A DNA stretch of 9,091 bases from an uncultured Mollicutes bacterium (GCA_900549915.1 URQF01000051.1:1-9091), one strand, 5' to 3'. Positions 1 through 7,566 are shown, numbered from the stretch's first letter. Notes: generated by a model from the sequence alone, not told the origin. Made by a program: numbers and translations.

Positions 1-404
<404 letters not shown>

Positions 405-408
405 AGCC

Positions 409-442
409 GTCACGGGAGTTCATACCTGTGCTCTTCCTATCT
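409..442. other. Illumina TruSeq adapter remnant at a chimeric junction
   Basis: These 34 bases match the reverse complement of the TruSeq read-1 3' adapter (the strand ending in GTGCTCTTCCGATCT) at 29 positions, with mismatches at 411, 414, 423, 426 and 438. The adapter sequence is recalled from memory. In the + frame the segment translates to T-G-V-H-T-C-A-L-P-I-Y, close to the G-V-Q-T-C-A-L-P-I peptide that untrimmed adapters leave in databases. It lies exactly where PPDK homology and high GC end and where fakA homology begins. Bases 405-408 belong to neither gene recognisably. It is an artefact, not biology. Confidence 0.93.
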
Positions 443-444
443 AT

Positions 445-2115
445 GCCACGGAAGGCGATGCTTTAAACGTCTTCCCTGTTCCGGATGGTGATACCGGTAC
501 AAACAGGAACCTTACAAGGTCTTCCGGTGTCAAAGAAGTCTTCAATAAGAGTGACTCTTCTATTGGACGTGTTGCGAAAGATTTCGCAAAAGGTCTCTTG
601 ATGGGTGCCCGTGGTAATTCCGGTGTTATTTTAAGTCAGATTTTTTCTGGTTTTGCTCAGGGTGTCGAAGGCAAAGATGAAATCGATGCTTTGGACCTTG
701 CAGATGCTTTATTAAAGGCAAAAGAAGTCGCTTATAAGGCTGTCAGGCGTCCTGTGGAAGGCACGATTCTTACGGTTATCCGTGAGGTTTCCGCTGCTTT
801 TAATACAAAGGCAGAACGGAACAGGCCGATGGATGTCTGCTTCGACTACATTCTTGAAAAATCCATTGAAGCTTTGAATCATACTCCGGATCTTCTTCCT
901 GTTCTGAAGGAAGTCGGTGTTGTTGATTCTGGTGGTGCCGGTCTTGTCAAAGTCTTCGAAGGCTTTGCCAAAGCTCTTCATAATCAGATTGTCGAGAAGG
1001 AGAGGGCAGCAGTTACCGAAAATACCTCTTCTTATTCCACTGGCAAACCGATTGAAGTTCCCCATGGTTCCGTCCAGGCAAAATTCCAGCATGAAGAATT
1101 CGGTTATTGCACTCAGTTCCTTTTAAGGCTTCCGCCTCAGGATAAATTAGGCGATAAGAAGGCTTTCAATGAGAAACGTTTCAAGGCCGTTCTGGAAGCT
1201 CATGGCAACTCGATTGTCTTTATCAAATCCGATAATCTTGTCAAAGTCCATATTCATACCAGGAAGCCTGGAAACATTTTCACCTATGCACAGCAGTTCG
1301 GTGAGTTCAAGACTAGGAAATGTGATAATAGGTCGGAACAGCACGAAGAGCTTAGGGATACCTTCCAGACAGAGAATCCCTCCGAAGAGAAGCAGGAAGA
1401 GAAAGTGTCTGTTGCCTTAAAGGCAGCTGCTACTGTCAATGCTAAGCGGAAACCTTATGCACTGATTTCTGTTGCTGTCGGCAAGGGCATTGAGGAAAGG
1501 TTCAAGGAATCTGCGGTCGATTATGTTGTTTCCGGCGGACAGACAAGGAATCCGGCAACAGAAGACTTCATCAATGCTATTAAGGCCGTGAATGCCGATA
1601 ATGTCATTATTCTTCCCAATAATGGAAATATCATCAGGGCTGCCAATCAGGCTAAGGAACTCAGGAAAGAGGAATGCAATGTTGCTGTCATTCCTACGAA
1701 GTCGATTCCAGAGGGTCTTACTGCCTGCAGGAGGTTCAATGCCGACGCTTCCTTAGAGGAGAATGTCGAGACTAGGACCGAAAATGCAGCTTCTGTCAAG
1801 TCCGGTGAGATTACCTATGCTGTCAAAGATACGACGATTGATGGTGTTACTGTCACGAAGGATCAGTTCATGGGTATCAGCAAGAAGAAGATTCTCTGTG
1901 TCCATAAACATAAGATCAATTCCTTGATTGAAAGGATTGAAAAGAGGAAGAGCGGAGAAGATTCCTTGATTACAGTCATCTGCGGTCAGGATGTCGATGA
2001 AAAAGAACGCCAGGCAGTCGAAGAAAAACTGAATGATAAGTTCTCCGATGACTTCGAAATCCAGGTTGTCGATGGCGGACAGCCAGTCTATTCCTTCTTT
2101 GTCTCTATTGAATAA
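445..2115 (+). CDS. fakA: Fatty acid kinase FakA (YloV/DAK2 family), N-terminus missing
   Basis: FakA phosphorylates fatty acids held by a FakB (DegV-type) protein, giving acyl-phosphate for phospholipid synthesis. The first native residues are about A-T-E-G-D-A-L-N-V-F-P-V-P-D-G-D-T-G-T-N. Compared with B. subtilis YloV as I recall it, about 25 N-terminal residues were lost at the adapter junction. The DhaL/DAK2 kinase domain shows the metal/nucleotide-binding D-G-D-T-G-T-N at 484-504 and M-G-A-R-G-N-S-G-V-I-L-S-Q at 601-639. The C-terminal DegV-like part has G-G-Q-T-[AGG]-N-P-A-T-E-D, L-P-N-N-G-N-I-I, A-S-L-E-E-N-V and Y-A-V-K-D-T-T-I-D-G. AGG codons fall on family methionines: T-N-M-N-L-T-M (505, 517), A-V-M-R-P-V-E-G-T (745), H-T-M-K-P-G (1261), D-N-M-S-E-Q-H (1330) and G-G-Q-T-M-N-P (1546). 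The open frame continues upstream to about 85, but that part is adapter plus antisense PPDK. The stop TAA is followed closely by a terminator. Confidence 0.95.
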   Translation, partial: ATEGDALNVFPVPDGDTGTNRNLTRSSGVKEVFNKSDSSIGRVAKDFAKGLLMGARGNSGVILSQIFSGFAQGVEGKDEIDALDLADALLKAKEVAYKAVRRPVEGTILTVIREVSAAFNTKAERNRPMDVCFDYILEKSIEALNHTPDLLPVLKEVGVVDSGGAGLVKVFEGFAKALHNQIVEKERAAVTENTSSYSTGKPIEVPHGSVQAKFQHEEFGYCTQFLLRLPPQDKLGDKKAFNEKRFKAVLEAHGNSIVFIKSDNLVKVHIHTRKPGNIFTYAQQFGEFKTRKCDNRSEQHEELRDTFQTENPSEEKQEEKVSVALKAAATVNAKRKPYALISVAVGKGIEERFKESAVDYVVSGGQTRNPATEDFINAIKAVNADNVIILPNNGNIIRAANQAKELRKEECNVAVIPTKSIPEGLTACRRFNADASLEENVETRTENAASVKSGEITYAVKDTTIDGVTVTKDQFMGISKKKILCVHKHKINSLIERIEKRKSGEDSLITVICGQDVDEKERQAVEEKLNDKFSDDFEIQVVDGGQPVYSFFVSIE

Positions 2116-2117
2116 AC

Positions 2118-2154
2118 AAAGGGTTCTTAGCCTAGGCTAGGAACCTTTTCTCTT
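2118..2154 (+). terminator. Intrinsic terminator after fakA
   Basis: The arm AAAGGGTTCTTAGCC (2118-2132) pairs with GGCTAGGAACCTTTT (2135-2149), with two G-U pairs and a very short loop centred on the CCTAGG palindrome, followed by a T-rich run. It begins three bases after the fakA stop. It separates fakA from recG, which has its own promoter. The hairpin is nearly symmetrical, so it could also work on the other strand. Confidence 0.88.
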
Positions 2155-2171
2155 TCAGCTGTTTCCCCCTC

Positions 2172-2180
2172 TGTTATAAT
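2172..2180 (+). promoter_or_regulatory. Extended -10 promoter of recG
   Basis: A perfect TATAAT at 2175-2180 is preceded by TG one base upstream (TGTTATAAT), an extended -10 element of the housekeeping sigma factor. No convincing -35 hexamer lies at the usual distance, where the sequence is the T-rich tail of the terminator. A start point 6-7 bases beyond the -10 box falls on or next to the recG ATG at 2187. Confidence 0.8.
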
Positions 2181-2186
2181 GTTTCT

Positions 2187-4166
2187 ATGAATCAAAACGA
2201 ACTTTTCTCCCTTTTGAATGCCAAGGATAGTGAAGATATCTTACGTCACTTTCCTTCCCGGTATGAATCTCTGATTCCGACTCCGATTCCTGCGGAGCCG
2301 AAGGCAGGGGATAAAATTATTGTCAAGGGAGGCATATCTCATCTGAAGAACATCAATGCCAGAGGCTCTTCTCTGATTCGCTTTAAGGTGGATACCTTAG
2401 GTGGCAATCCTGTTGTTTTTCTTCTTTACCAGCAGCCCTTTTATCTTGGAAGGCTTTCTTCTGGGAAAGAACTTAGGGTGATTGGAACTTACTCAGAAGC
2501 AAGAAAAGTCTACAGGGCCTCCAATGTCTTTGACTTAGACAACTATTATGTTTTAACAGGTATCCGTCCGATTTATGCTCTTCCGAGAAAAGTATCGAAT
2601 TCGTACTTTACTTCCTATCTGAAAAAGACGCTTTCCTATCCGATGGGAAAAATCAGGAAGTCCAAGGTTCCTTCGTATCTTGTCCGGAAGTACCGCTTCG
2701 TTCCAGAGTATGATGCTTATCGTTATGTGCATCTGCCAAAGACTGATAAGGAATTGAAAGCCGGGCTTCGTGTCTTTAAGTATGAAGAAGCGCTTGAGTA
2801 CTCCGTGAAAGCACTCAGGAGGAAGAAAAAAGCAGATCAGATCAAGAAGCAAAGCGGGTTAAGGATTCCCCATGAGAAAATCAACCAGTTCGTTTCTTCT
2901 CTTCCCTATAAGCTGACTCATGATCAGATCAGTGCCATTCATGACATTGTGCTTGACAGGGAAAAAGAAAAAATAAGGTATCGTCTTCTCCAGGGGGATG
3001 TCGGTACGGGGAAAACGATTGTTGCCTTTGCTGCGTTATATGCCAATTTCCTAAGAAAGAAGCAGGGTGTCTTGATGGCGCCGACTTTTGAATTAAGCAA
3101 GCAGCATTATGAAAAAGCAATGGATATTCTTGCTCCTTATGGAAGGAAGATTGCGTTTCTTTCCGGCGGAACACTGACGAAGGAAAAAAAGAAAATCCTA
3201 GAAGGACTAGAAAACGGAGCCATTGATCTTCTGATATCGACCAATAGTGTTCTTTCGGAAAAAGTCGGGTTTGCCTCCTTAGGATTATCTATCATCGATG
3301 AACAGCAGCTCTTTGGTGTTAAGCAACGGGAAGAGCTTCTTGCAAAAGATGAAAGCAATGACAGGCTTAGGAGGTCTGCAACTCCGATTCCAAGAACCTT
3401 ATCCCAGATTATCAATGCAGACTTGGATGTCTCGACTCTGAACCAGTTTCCGCACGGAAAGCGGAATGTGAAGACCATTTCCGTCAGTTCTCATGATCCG
3501 ATTGTCTTTTCTTCTATCCAGAAGGCAATCGATGCCAAGCGCCAAGTCTTTGTCGTGTGTCCGAAAATCGACCAAGGAGAGAAACAGACATCTTCTGCCG
3601 AGAGTGTTTTCAAGGAGAGGGCAGAACGTTTCGGAAGGGACAAAGTCCAACTCCTTCATGGACGGATCAAGAAGGAAAGCCAGAACGAAATCATTTCCGC
3701 TTTTGCAAGCGGTGTAAAACCAATCCTTGTTTCTACGACGGTCATTGAAGTCGGTATTGACGTGACTTCTGCCGGTTTATTAGTTGTTTATGACGCAAAC
3801 TATTTTGGACTTTCTTCTCTTCATCAGCTTAGAGGACGTGTTGGAAGAGATGGCAAGTTTGGTCTCTGTATTCTTGTCTACGACGGAGAGAACAAAGAAG
3901 CAAAGGAAAAACTAGATTTCCTTACGACTTGTTCCGATGGACTTGAGATTTCCCAGTTCGATCTTAAGCAACGCGGAACCGGTTCCTATTCGGGAAGCGG
4001 ACAATCTGGCAGAAGCGAATTGATGGTCTGTAACTTTGTGGAAGACCAGACGAGGTTTTCTTATGCGAAAGAGGATGCCAAGGAAATTCTTTCCCATAGG
4101 GACGACAAGGAAAACAAGGAGTATATCGATAGCTTAGATAGGTCAAAAGATTTCCTGATTGTCTAG
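2187..4166 (+). CDS. recG: ATP-dependent DNA helicase RecG
   Basis: RecG is a branch-migrating DNA helicase that regresses stalled forks and processes Holliday junctions. At 659 codons it is slightly shorter than B. subtilis RecG. The N-terminal wedge domain begins directly at H-F-P-S-R-Y-E and lacks the usual leading L-K-G-V-G-P segment. Helicase motifs in order: Q-G-D-V-G-T-G-K-T (Walker A, residues 269-277), M-A-P-T, I-I-D-E-Q-Q (residues 369-374, where most RecG have D-E-Q-H), S-A-T-P-I-P-R-T (from residue 397), V-S-T-T-V-I-E-V-G-I-D-V and Q-L-R-G-R-V-G-R-D-G. Before S-A-T-P the codons are D-AGG-L-AGG-AGG (AGG at 3363, 3369, 3372), where the family reads L-M-M. The arginines of P-I-P-R-T and L-R-G-R-V-G-R are AGA or CGT. 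The ATG at 2187 is the only usable start: the frame just upstream holds no other start codon and no Shine-Dalgarno is present, which fits a leaderless transcript. Confidence 0.96.
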   Translation: MNQNELFSLLNAKDSEDILRHFPSRYESLIPTPIPAEPKAGDKIIVKGGISHLKNINARGSSLIRFKVDTLGGNPVVFLLYQQPFYLGRLSSGKELRVIGTYSEARKVYRASNVFDLDNYYVLTGIRPIYALPRKVSNSYFTSYLKKTLSYPMGKIRKSKVPSYLVRKYRFVPEYDAYRYVHLPKTDKELKAGLRVFKYEEALEYSVKALRRKKKADQIKKQSGLRIPHEKINQFVSSLPYKLTHDQISAIHDIVLDREKEKIRYRLLQGDVGTGKTIVAFAALYANFLRKKQGVLMAPTFELSKQHYEKAMDILAPYGRKIAFLSGGTLTKEKKKILEGLENGAIDLLISTNSVLSEKVGFASLGLSIIDEQQLFGVKQREELLAKDESNDRLRRSATPIPRTLSQIINADLDVSTLNQFPHGKRNVKTISVSSHDPIVFSSIQKAIDAKRQVFVVCPKIDQGEKQTSSAESVFKERAERFGRDKVQLLHGRIKKESQNEIISAFASGVKPILVSTTVIEVGIDVTSAGLLVVYDANYFGLSSLHQLRGRVGRDGKFGLCILVYDGENKEAKEKLDFLTTCSDGLEISQFDLKQRGTGSYSGSGQSGRSELMVCNFVEDQTRFSYAKEDAKEILSHRDDKENKEYIDSLDRSKDFLIV

Positions 4167-4233
4167 GTTGAATGCCTTTTTTAAGAGGTGAATATTTGCT
4201 ATCATAATAAAAGGATTTCTTTTAGGAGGAACT
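4167..4233 (+). promoter_or_regulatory. recG-plsX spacer with plsX ribosome binding site and possible weak promoter
   Basis: The AGGAGGA at 4224-4230 is a strong Shine-Dalgarno three bases before the plsX ATG, which is short spacing. Upstream, TGCTATCAT (extended -10 type, hexamer 4200-4205) or CATAAT (4203-4208) could serve as a -10 box, the latter with TTAAGA (4181-4186) as a poor -35 at 16 bp. I see no clear terminator for recG here, so plsX may be read both from recG and from its own promoter. The ribosome site is clear; the promoter is tentative. Confidence 0.5.
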
Positions 4234-5241
4234 ATGGCCATATTTGCATTAGATAGGATGGGTGCTGATTTAGGCCCGGAAGAGTTGTCTAAAGCAGTTA
4301 CTTCGTATCTGAAAGAGGATAAGGATGCCAAAGTCCTTCTTTTTGGAGACGGAGAGAAACTTACTGGCCTTCTGAAAGATGATCCGAATTTCTCACGTAT
4401 GGAAATCCGGAATACCAGTGATATTATTCCAAGGGAAATCAAGCCTTTGGATTTTCTTCGTAAGAAGAATTCGTCTAGGTATCAGGCAATTGCTGCTGTG
4501 AAGAACAAAGAAGCAGATTGTGTGATTTCTGCAGGTTCTACTGGCGGATTCATTACGGGTGCAACGAGGTTACTTCGAAATATCGAAGGTGTGTCTCGTG
4601 CCGGTCTTTGTGTACCACTCCCGACACTGGAAAATCATCCTTGTGTCGCTAGGGATGTCGGTGCCAATAACACCAATGCTCCGGAGGATTTGATCGGCTT
4701 TGCAAAAATGGGAAACATTTATGCAAAGGAAGTCTTGAAGAGGTCTTCCCCTCGTATATTCACTCTTTCCAATGGTGTAGAAGAAGGAAAGGGGACGGAT
4801 GAAATTGTCAAAGCCGGTGAAAGGCTCAAAAAAGAAAAGACATTGAATTATCAAGGCAATGTCGAAGCACGTTACGCTTTGGATGGAAAACGCGATGTTC
4901 TGGTCACTCCAGGCTTTGTCGGAAATGTATTCTTGAAATCGAATGAAGGAAGGGCAAAGTTCAGGGGTATCAAGAGGAAAGCTGCCTTCACGCATAGTCT
5001 AAAGACTAAGATTGGATATCTGCTTGTCCGTAAACAGATTGGTGCTAGGAAGGCTTCTCTTGATTATAAAGCCTATGGCGGAGCTTATCTCTTAGGCGTC
5101 AATGGAATCTGTGTGAAGTCTCATGGCAATGCCAATGCTTATACCTTCTCTCAGGCAAGGAAGATTGCAAAGAAGAGGGTGGACAGCCATTTACTCGAGA
5201 AGAGGCAGAAGGAGTTCAAGGATGATTCAAGTAACGCTTGA
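4234..5241 (+). CDS. plsX: Phosphate acyltransferase PlsX
   Basis: PlsX makes acyl-phosphate from acyl-ACP and phosphate at the membrane surface; PlsY then transfers the acyl group to glycerol-3-phosphate. The 335-residue length is normal for the family. Recognisable blocks: A-L-D-[AGG]-M-G-A-D-L-G-P-E at the N-terminus (family A-L-D-A-M-G-G-D), S-A-G-S-T-G-G-F-I-T-G-A, C-V-P-L-P-T, D-V-G-A-N, G-N-I-Y-A-K, N-G-V-E-E-G-K-G, V-T-P-G-F-V-G-N-V-F-L-K and Y-G-G-A-Y-L-L-G-V-N-G near the end. AGG read as Met gives V-A-M-D-V-G-A-N and E-G-M-A-K-F-M-G-I-K-M, which fit hydrophobic family positions. The start has an AGGAGG site. The 3' end overlaps rnc by 20 bp. FakA upstream also makes acyl-phosphate, so the two genes feed the same intermediate. 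The fabD, fabG and acpP genes that follow plsX in B. subtilis are missing here. Confidence 0.95.
   Translation: MAIFALDRMGADLGPEELSKAVTSYLKEDKDAKVLLFGDGEKLTGLLKDDPNFSRMEIRNTSDIIPREIKPLDFLRKKNSSRYQAIAAVKNKEADCVISAGSTGGFITGATRLLRNIEGVSRAGLCVPLPTLENHPCVARDVGANNTNAPEDLIGFAKMGNIYAKEVLKRSSPRIFTLSNGVEEGKGTDEIVKAGERLKKEKTLNYQGNVEARYALDGKRDVLVTPGFVGNVFLKSNEGRAKFRGIKRKAAFTHSLKTKIGYLLVRKQIGARKASLDYKAYGGAYLLGVNGICVKSHGNANAYTFSQARKIAKKRVDSHLLEKRQKEFKDDSSNA
5209..5214 (+). promoter_or_regulatory. rnc ribosome binding site
   Basis: AAGGAG, inside the end of plsX, lies 7 bases before the ATG at 5222. It decides the rnc start: the frame is open back to 5123, but only the 5222 start has a good ribosome site and gives a normal RNase III N-terminus. 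Confidence 0.75.
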
Positions 5242-5926
5242 GGAAGTTTTCCAGCGTTTTCATATTGTTCCAAAGGATGTGTCCCTCTATGAGGAAGCTT
5301 TTACGCATGCTTCTTATACCAACGAACATAAGGAATGTAAGTCTTATGACCGACTTGAATTTTTAGGGGACTCCCTTCTTGACAGGATCGTCGGCGATAG
5401 GGTTTATCATCATTTTCCGAATTCTCCATCTGGTACTTTGAGTAAGGCACGTTCAGCCCTTGTAGAAGGTAGAACTCTTACCGCTCTATCAGAAGATGTC
5501 TATGGTTTTGCTTCTCTTGTCCGTTACAGCGAAGGAGAAAAGGAAAACACAAGATTTCATACTCATATCGATGAGGATGTTTTTGAATCCTTTATTGCAG
5601 CAGTTTACCTTGATCAGGGTTATGAGTTTGTCCGGAACAGGGTTATAGAGATTTTCACTCCTAGGCTCGAACAGGCAATTGGTTTAGTCAATCGCCGGGA
5701 TGCAAAGAGTCGGTTACAGGAAGTCAGGGGTGGTGAAATCATACAATATATTGTTGTATCTAAGAAAAATATCGAGGATGCAAATAGCTGTCATTTTGTT
5801 GTTGAGGCAAGATGCCATGATTTGGTTCTTGGCTGTGGAGAAGGACACAATACAAAAGAGGCAGAGGTCAATGCGGCACAAGATGCCTTAAATAAGAAAG
5901 CAGGTAACGGAAATGGGTCTCATTAA
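5222..5926 (+). CDS. rnc: Ribonuclease III
   Basis: RNase III cuts double-stranded RNA, including rRNA precursors. The protein has 234 residues, normal for bacteria. The catalytic domain holds Y-D-R-L-E-F-L-G-D-S-L-L-D with metal-binding E46 and D50, then E-D-V-F-E-S-F-I-A-A-V-Y-L-D-Q-G with D119 and E122 as the second acidic pair. The C-terminal double-stranded-RNA-binding domain runs from about residue 158 (S-R-L-Q-E) to T-K-E-A-E-V-N-A-A-Q-D-A-L. Conserved arginine in D-R-L-E-F-L-G-D is CGA, while AGG occurs at hydrophobic sites (L-L-D-[AGG]-I-V-G-D-[AGG]-V-Y, F-V-R-N-[AGG]-V-I-E-I-F). It overlaps plsX by 20 bp and ftsY by 14 bp, so translation is probably coupled. The smc gene often found between rnc and ftsY is absent. 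Confidence 0.95.
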   Translation: MIQVTLEEVFQRFHIVPKDVSLYEEAFTHASYTNEHKECKSYDRLEFLGDSLLDRIVGDRVYHHFPNSPSGTLSKARSALVEGRTLTALSEDVYGFASLVRYSEGEKENTRFHTHIDEDVFESFIAAVYLDQGYEFVRNRVIEIFTPRLEQAIGLVNRRDAKSRLQEVRGGEIIQYIVVSKKNIEDANSCHFVVEARCHDLVLGCGEGHNTKEAEVNAAQDALNKKAGNGNGSH

Positions 5927-6974
5927 TTTTCTAAAACAGAAATTTTCAAAACATAAGGACGAGAAGCCAGCTGAAGCGGCGGCTCCTAGCCAAAAAGAAG
6001 AACCAAAGAAAGAAGAACCAAAAAAGGAAACCGAAGAGGAAATCGATGCCAAATATGTTGCTGGCCTTGATCGTTCCCGTATCGGATTTACAGAAAAACT
6101 TAAAAAACTTGCATCAAGCAATAAAATTGTCAATGCCGATTACTTCACTTCTCTGGAACGAATTCTGATTGAAGCCGATGTCGGCGTTGATCTGACTTTG
6201 GAATTGATTAAGGAAACACAGAGGGAAGCTTCTGCGAAAGAGATTACGGATGCAAATGCTCTGAATGATCTCCTGATTGATAAGAGGTTTATTTCCTACG
6301 CTAATAAAGGCGGTAGCTTTTCAACCGAAATCACTAGGGCTAAGGAAGGACCGACGGTTGTCTTCAGGTGTGGTGTAAACGGTGTTGGAAAAACGACTAC
6401 TCTTGCCAAGCTTGCTCATAAATACAAGGAAAGAGGAAAAAAGGTTCTTATTGTAGCTGGTGATACCTTCCGTGCCGGTGCTGTAGAGCAGCTTGCTTTC
6501 TGGGCTGAGAAGGTTGGCGTTGACCTTCTTTCTCGCCCTAATTCGGATCCTGCTTCTCTTTGCTATGATGCAAGGAAGAAGGCAAGGAACGAAAACTATG
6601 ATAGGGTGTTCATTGATACAGCTGGACGTCTTCAGAATAAGAAGGGATTAAGGGATGAACTTTCCAAGAGGATCCGTGTGAGGAAAAAGGTCATACCGGA
6701 TGCTCCCCATGAGACCCTTCTTGTCTTGGATGCGAATACTGGACAGAATGGTATTGATCAGGCGAGGATCTTCAAGGAAGCTGTTCCGCTAACCGGTATT
6801 GTTATCACGAAGAGGGATGGTACTTCCAAAGGTGGCATCATTCTTGCTATCCGTGATCGTCTTTCCCTGCCTGTGAAATTTATTGGCTTAGGCGAGAAGA
6901 GGAACGATCTTGAGGAGTTTGATTTGGATCGGTATCTTTATGGACTTCTTGTCGGAAGAGAGGAAGAAAAATGA
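5913..6974 (+). CDS. ftsY: Signal recognition particle receptor FtsY
   Basis: FtsY is the membrane-associated SRP receptor GTPase that docks Ffh-ribosome complexes at the translocon. After a short M-G-L-I-N-F-L-K-Q-K-F segment comes a low-complexity Lys/Glu/Pro/Ala stretch (about residues 14-48, with repeated K-E-E-P-K), then the N domain. The G domain has G-V-N-G-V-G-K-T-T-T (P-loop, residues 154-163), D-T-F-R-A-G-A-V-E-Q-L, D-T-A-G-R-L-Q-N-K, T-K-[AGG]-D-G-T-S-K-G-G and G-L-G-E-K-[AGG]-N-D-L-E-E-F-D, ending Y-G-L-L. AGG at 6366, 6813 and 6900 falls where the family has Met, Leu or Ile, whereas D-T-F-R and A-G-R-L use CGT. At 353 residues it is of usual size. The start overlaps rnc by 14 bp with only a weak ribosome site; the stop overlaps the next ATG as ATGA. 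Confidence 0.96.
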   Translation: MGLINFLKQKFSKHKDEKPAEAAAPSQKEEPKKEEPKKETEEEIDAKYVAGLDRSRIGFTEKLKKLASSNKIVNADYFTSLERILIEADVGVDLTLELIKETQREASAKEITDANALNDLLIDKRFISYANKGGSFSTEITRAKEGPTVVFRCGVNGVGKTTTLAKLAHKYKERGKKVLIVAGDTFRAGAVEQLAFWAEKVGVDLLSRPNSDPASLCYDARKKARNENYDRVFIDTAGRLQNKKGLRDELSKRIRVRKKVIPDAPHETLLVLDANTGQNGIDQARIFKEAVPLTGIVITKRDGTSKGGIILAIRDRLSLPVKFIGLGEKRNDLEEFDLDRYLYGLLVGREEEK

Positions 6975-7225
6975 TGGCATCCTTTTTTATCTGGCTTGTT
7001 ATCCTTGCACTTCTAAACTTTGTCATTTCTAGTGCTTGGTCTTTATTGCTACCGAATCCATATCTTGCCCAGATCAGGTGTTCCTTGACGATTGCTCTTA
7101 TCTATTCCATTATCAAATATTTCCCAGAGAGACGGGAAAGGTTCAAGGATAAGAACTTCTATGCTTCGTTTAGGATTATGGGAATTATCTTCCTTATCAG
7201 GGACTTGCTGGTCTTTGTATGGTAA
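6971..7225 (+). CDS. Small hydrophobic membrane protein, unknown function
   Basis: I do not recognise this 84-residue protein. It has a hydrophobic N-terminal helix (about residues 4-27), a second hydrophobic stretch (about 32-50), a charged loop around P-E-R-R-E, and a C-terminal hydrophobic helix (about 64-84). Read with AGG as Met, the last helix becomes A-S-F-M-I-M-G-I-I-F-L-I-M-D-L-L-V-F-V-W; in the standard code it would carry arginines inside the membrane span at two places. This supports both the coding call and the recoding. The gene sits between ftsY and ylxM with overlaps on both sides (4 bp with ftsY, 7 bp with ylxM), so it is almost certainly co-translated with SRP-pathway genes. 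A role in membrane targeting is only a guess from position. A second ATG directly follows the first and could be the start. Confidence 0.7.
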   Translation: MMASFFIWLVILALLNFVISSAWSLLLPNPYLAQIRCSLTIALIYSIIKYFPERRERFKDKNFYASFRIMGIIFLIRDLLVFVW

Positions 7226-7566
7226 AAGAAGATAGAATCAGGGAGCAGAAGGATCGCTTCTGCTCCCTGTTCAGGATTTACGGGAACAGGCTTACGGAGA
7301 CAATTCATCGTCGCAGGGAATACTTCTATCTTGAGGATTACTCCTTGTCGGAAATCTCTCAGATTGAAAAAGTCTCCCGGAATGCAGTGTTTCTTTCCTT
7401 GAATCAAGGAAAAAAAGAACTCGAGAACAGGGAAGAAAAGCTTGGCTTCTTAGCAAAGCTTGATCGAATCCGTGATGGGCTTGAAGAGCTGAAGGAAGTT
7501 AAGGATAGTGAAAAGAAGGAAGAATTAATATCAAAAATCGAAGGAGAAATTGACTATGGCATTTGA
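7219..7566 (+). CDS. ylxM: YlxM-family helix-turn-helix protein, SRP operon
   Basis: This 115-residue protein belongs to the YlxM/p13 (UPF0122) family, small DNA-binding-like proteins encoded beside ffh in Firmicutes and thought to act with the SRP. The family pattern is clear once AGG is read as Met: L-F-M-I-Y-G-N-M-L-T-E-T, then R-R-M-E-Y-F-Y-L-E-D-Y-S-L-S-E-I-S, then the recognition-helix part V-S-R-N-A-V-F and L-E-N-M-E-E-K-L-G-F. The sigma-70 region 4-like helix-turn-helix covers about residues 42-62. The C-terminal third is Lys/Glu-rich and helical. No good Shine-Dalgarno precedes the ATG, which lies inside the end of the membrane-protein gene, so translational coupling is likely. The 3' end overlaps ffh by 11 bp. 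Confidence 0.9.
   Translation: MVKEDRIREQKDRFCSLFRIYGNRLTETIHRRREYFYLEDYSLSEISQIEKVSRNAVFLSLNQGKKELENREEKLGFLAKLDRIRDGLEELKEVKDSEKKEELISKIEGEIDYGI
7541..7547 (+). promoter_or_regulatory. ffh ribosome binding site
   Basis: AAGGAGA inside the end of ylxM lies 8 bases before the ATG at 7556. That ATG begins M-A-F-E-A-L-S-D-R-L, the normal Ffh N-terminus, so it is preferred over the in-frame TTG at 7550, which sits too close to the site. Confidence 0.8.

Noticed and set aside
4171..4190. Terminator after recG
   Set aside because: CCTTTT and AAGAGG can pair only weakly with a two-base loop and no following T-run, so it is not convincing.
5123..5221. Longer rnc beginning at 5123
   Set aside because: This would overlap plsX by over 100 bp and add an Arg-rich segment unlike RNase III. 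The ATG at 5222 has an AAGGAG at good spacing and a normal N-terminus.
7550..7555. TTG start for ffh
   Set aside because: The ATG six bases later matches the family N-terminus M-A-F-E and has correct spacing to AAGGAGA.
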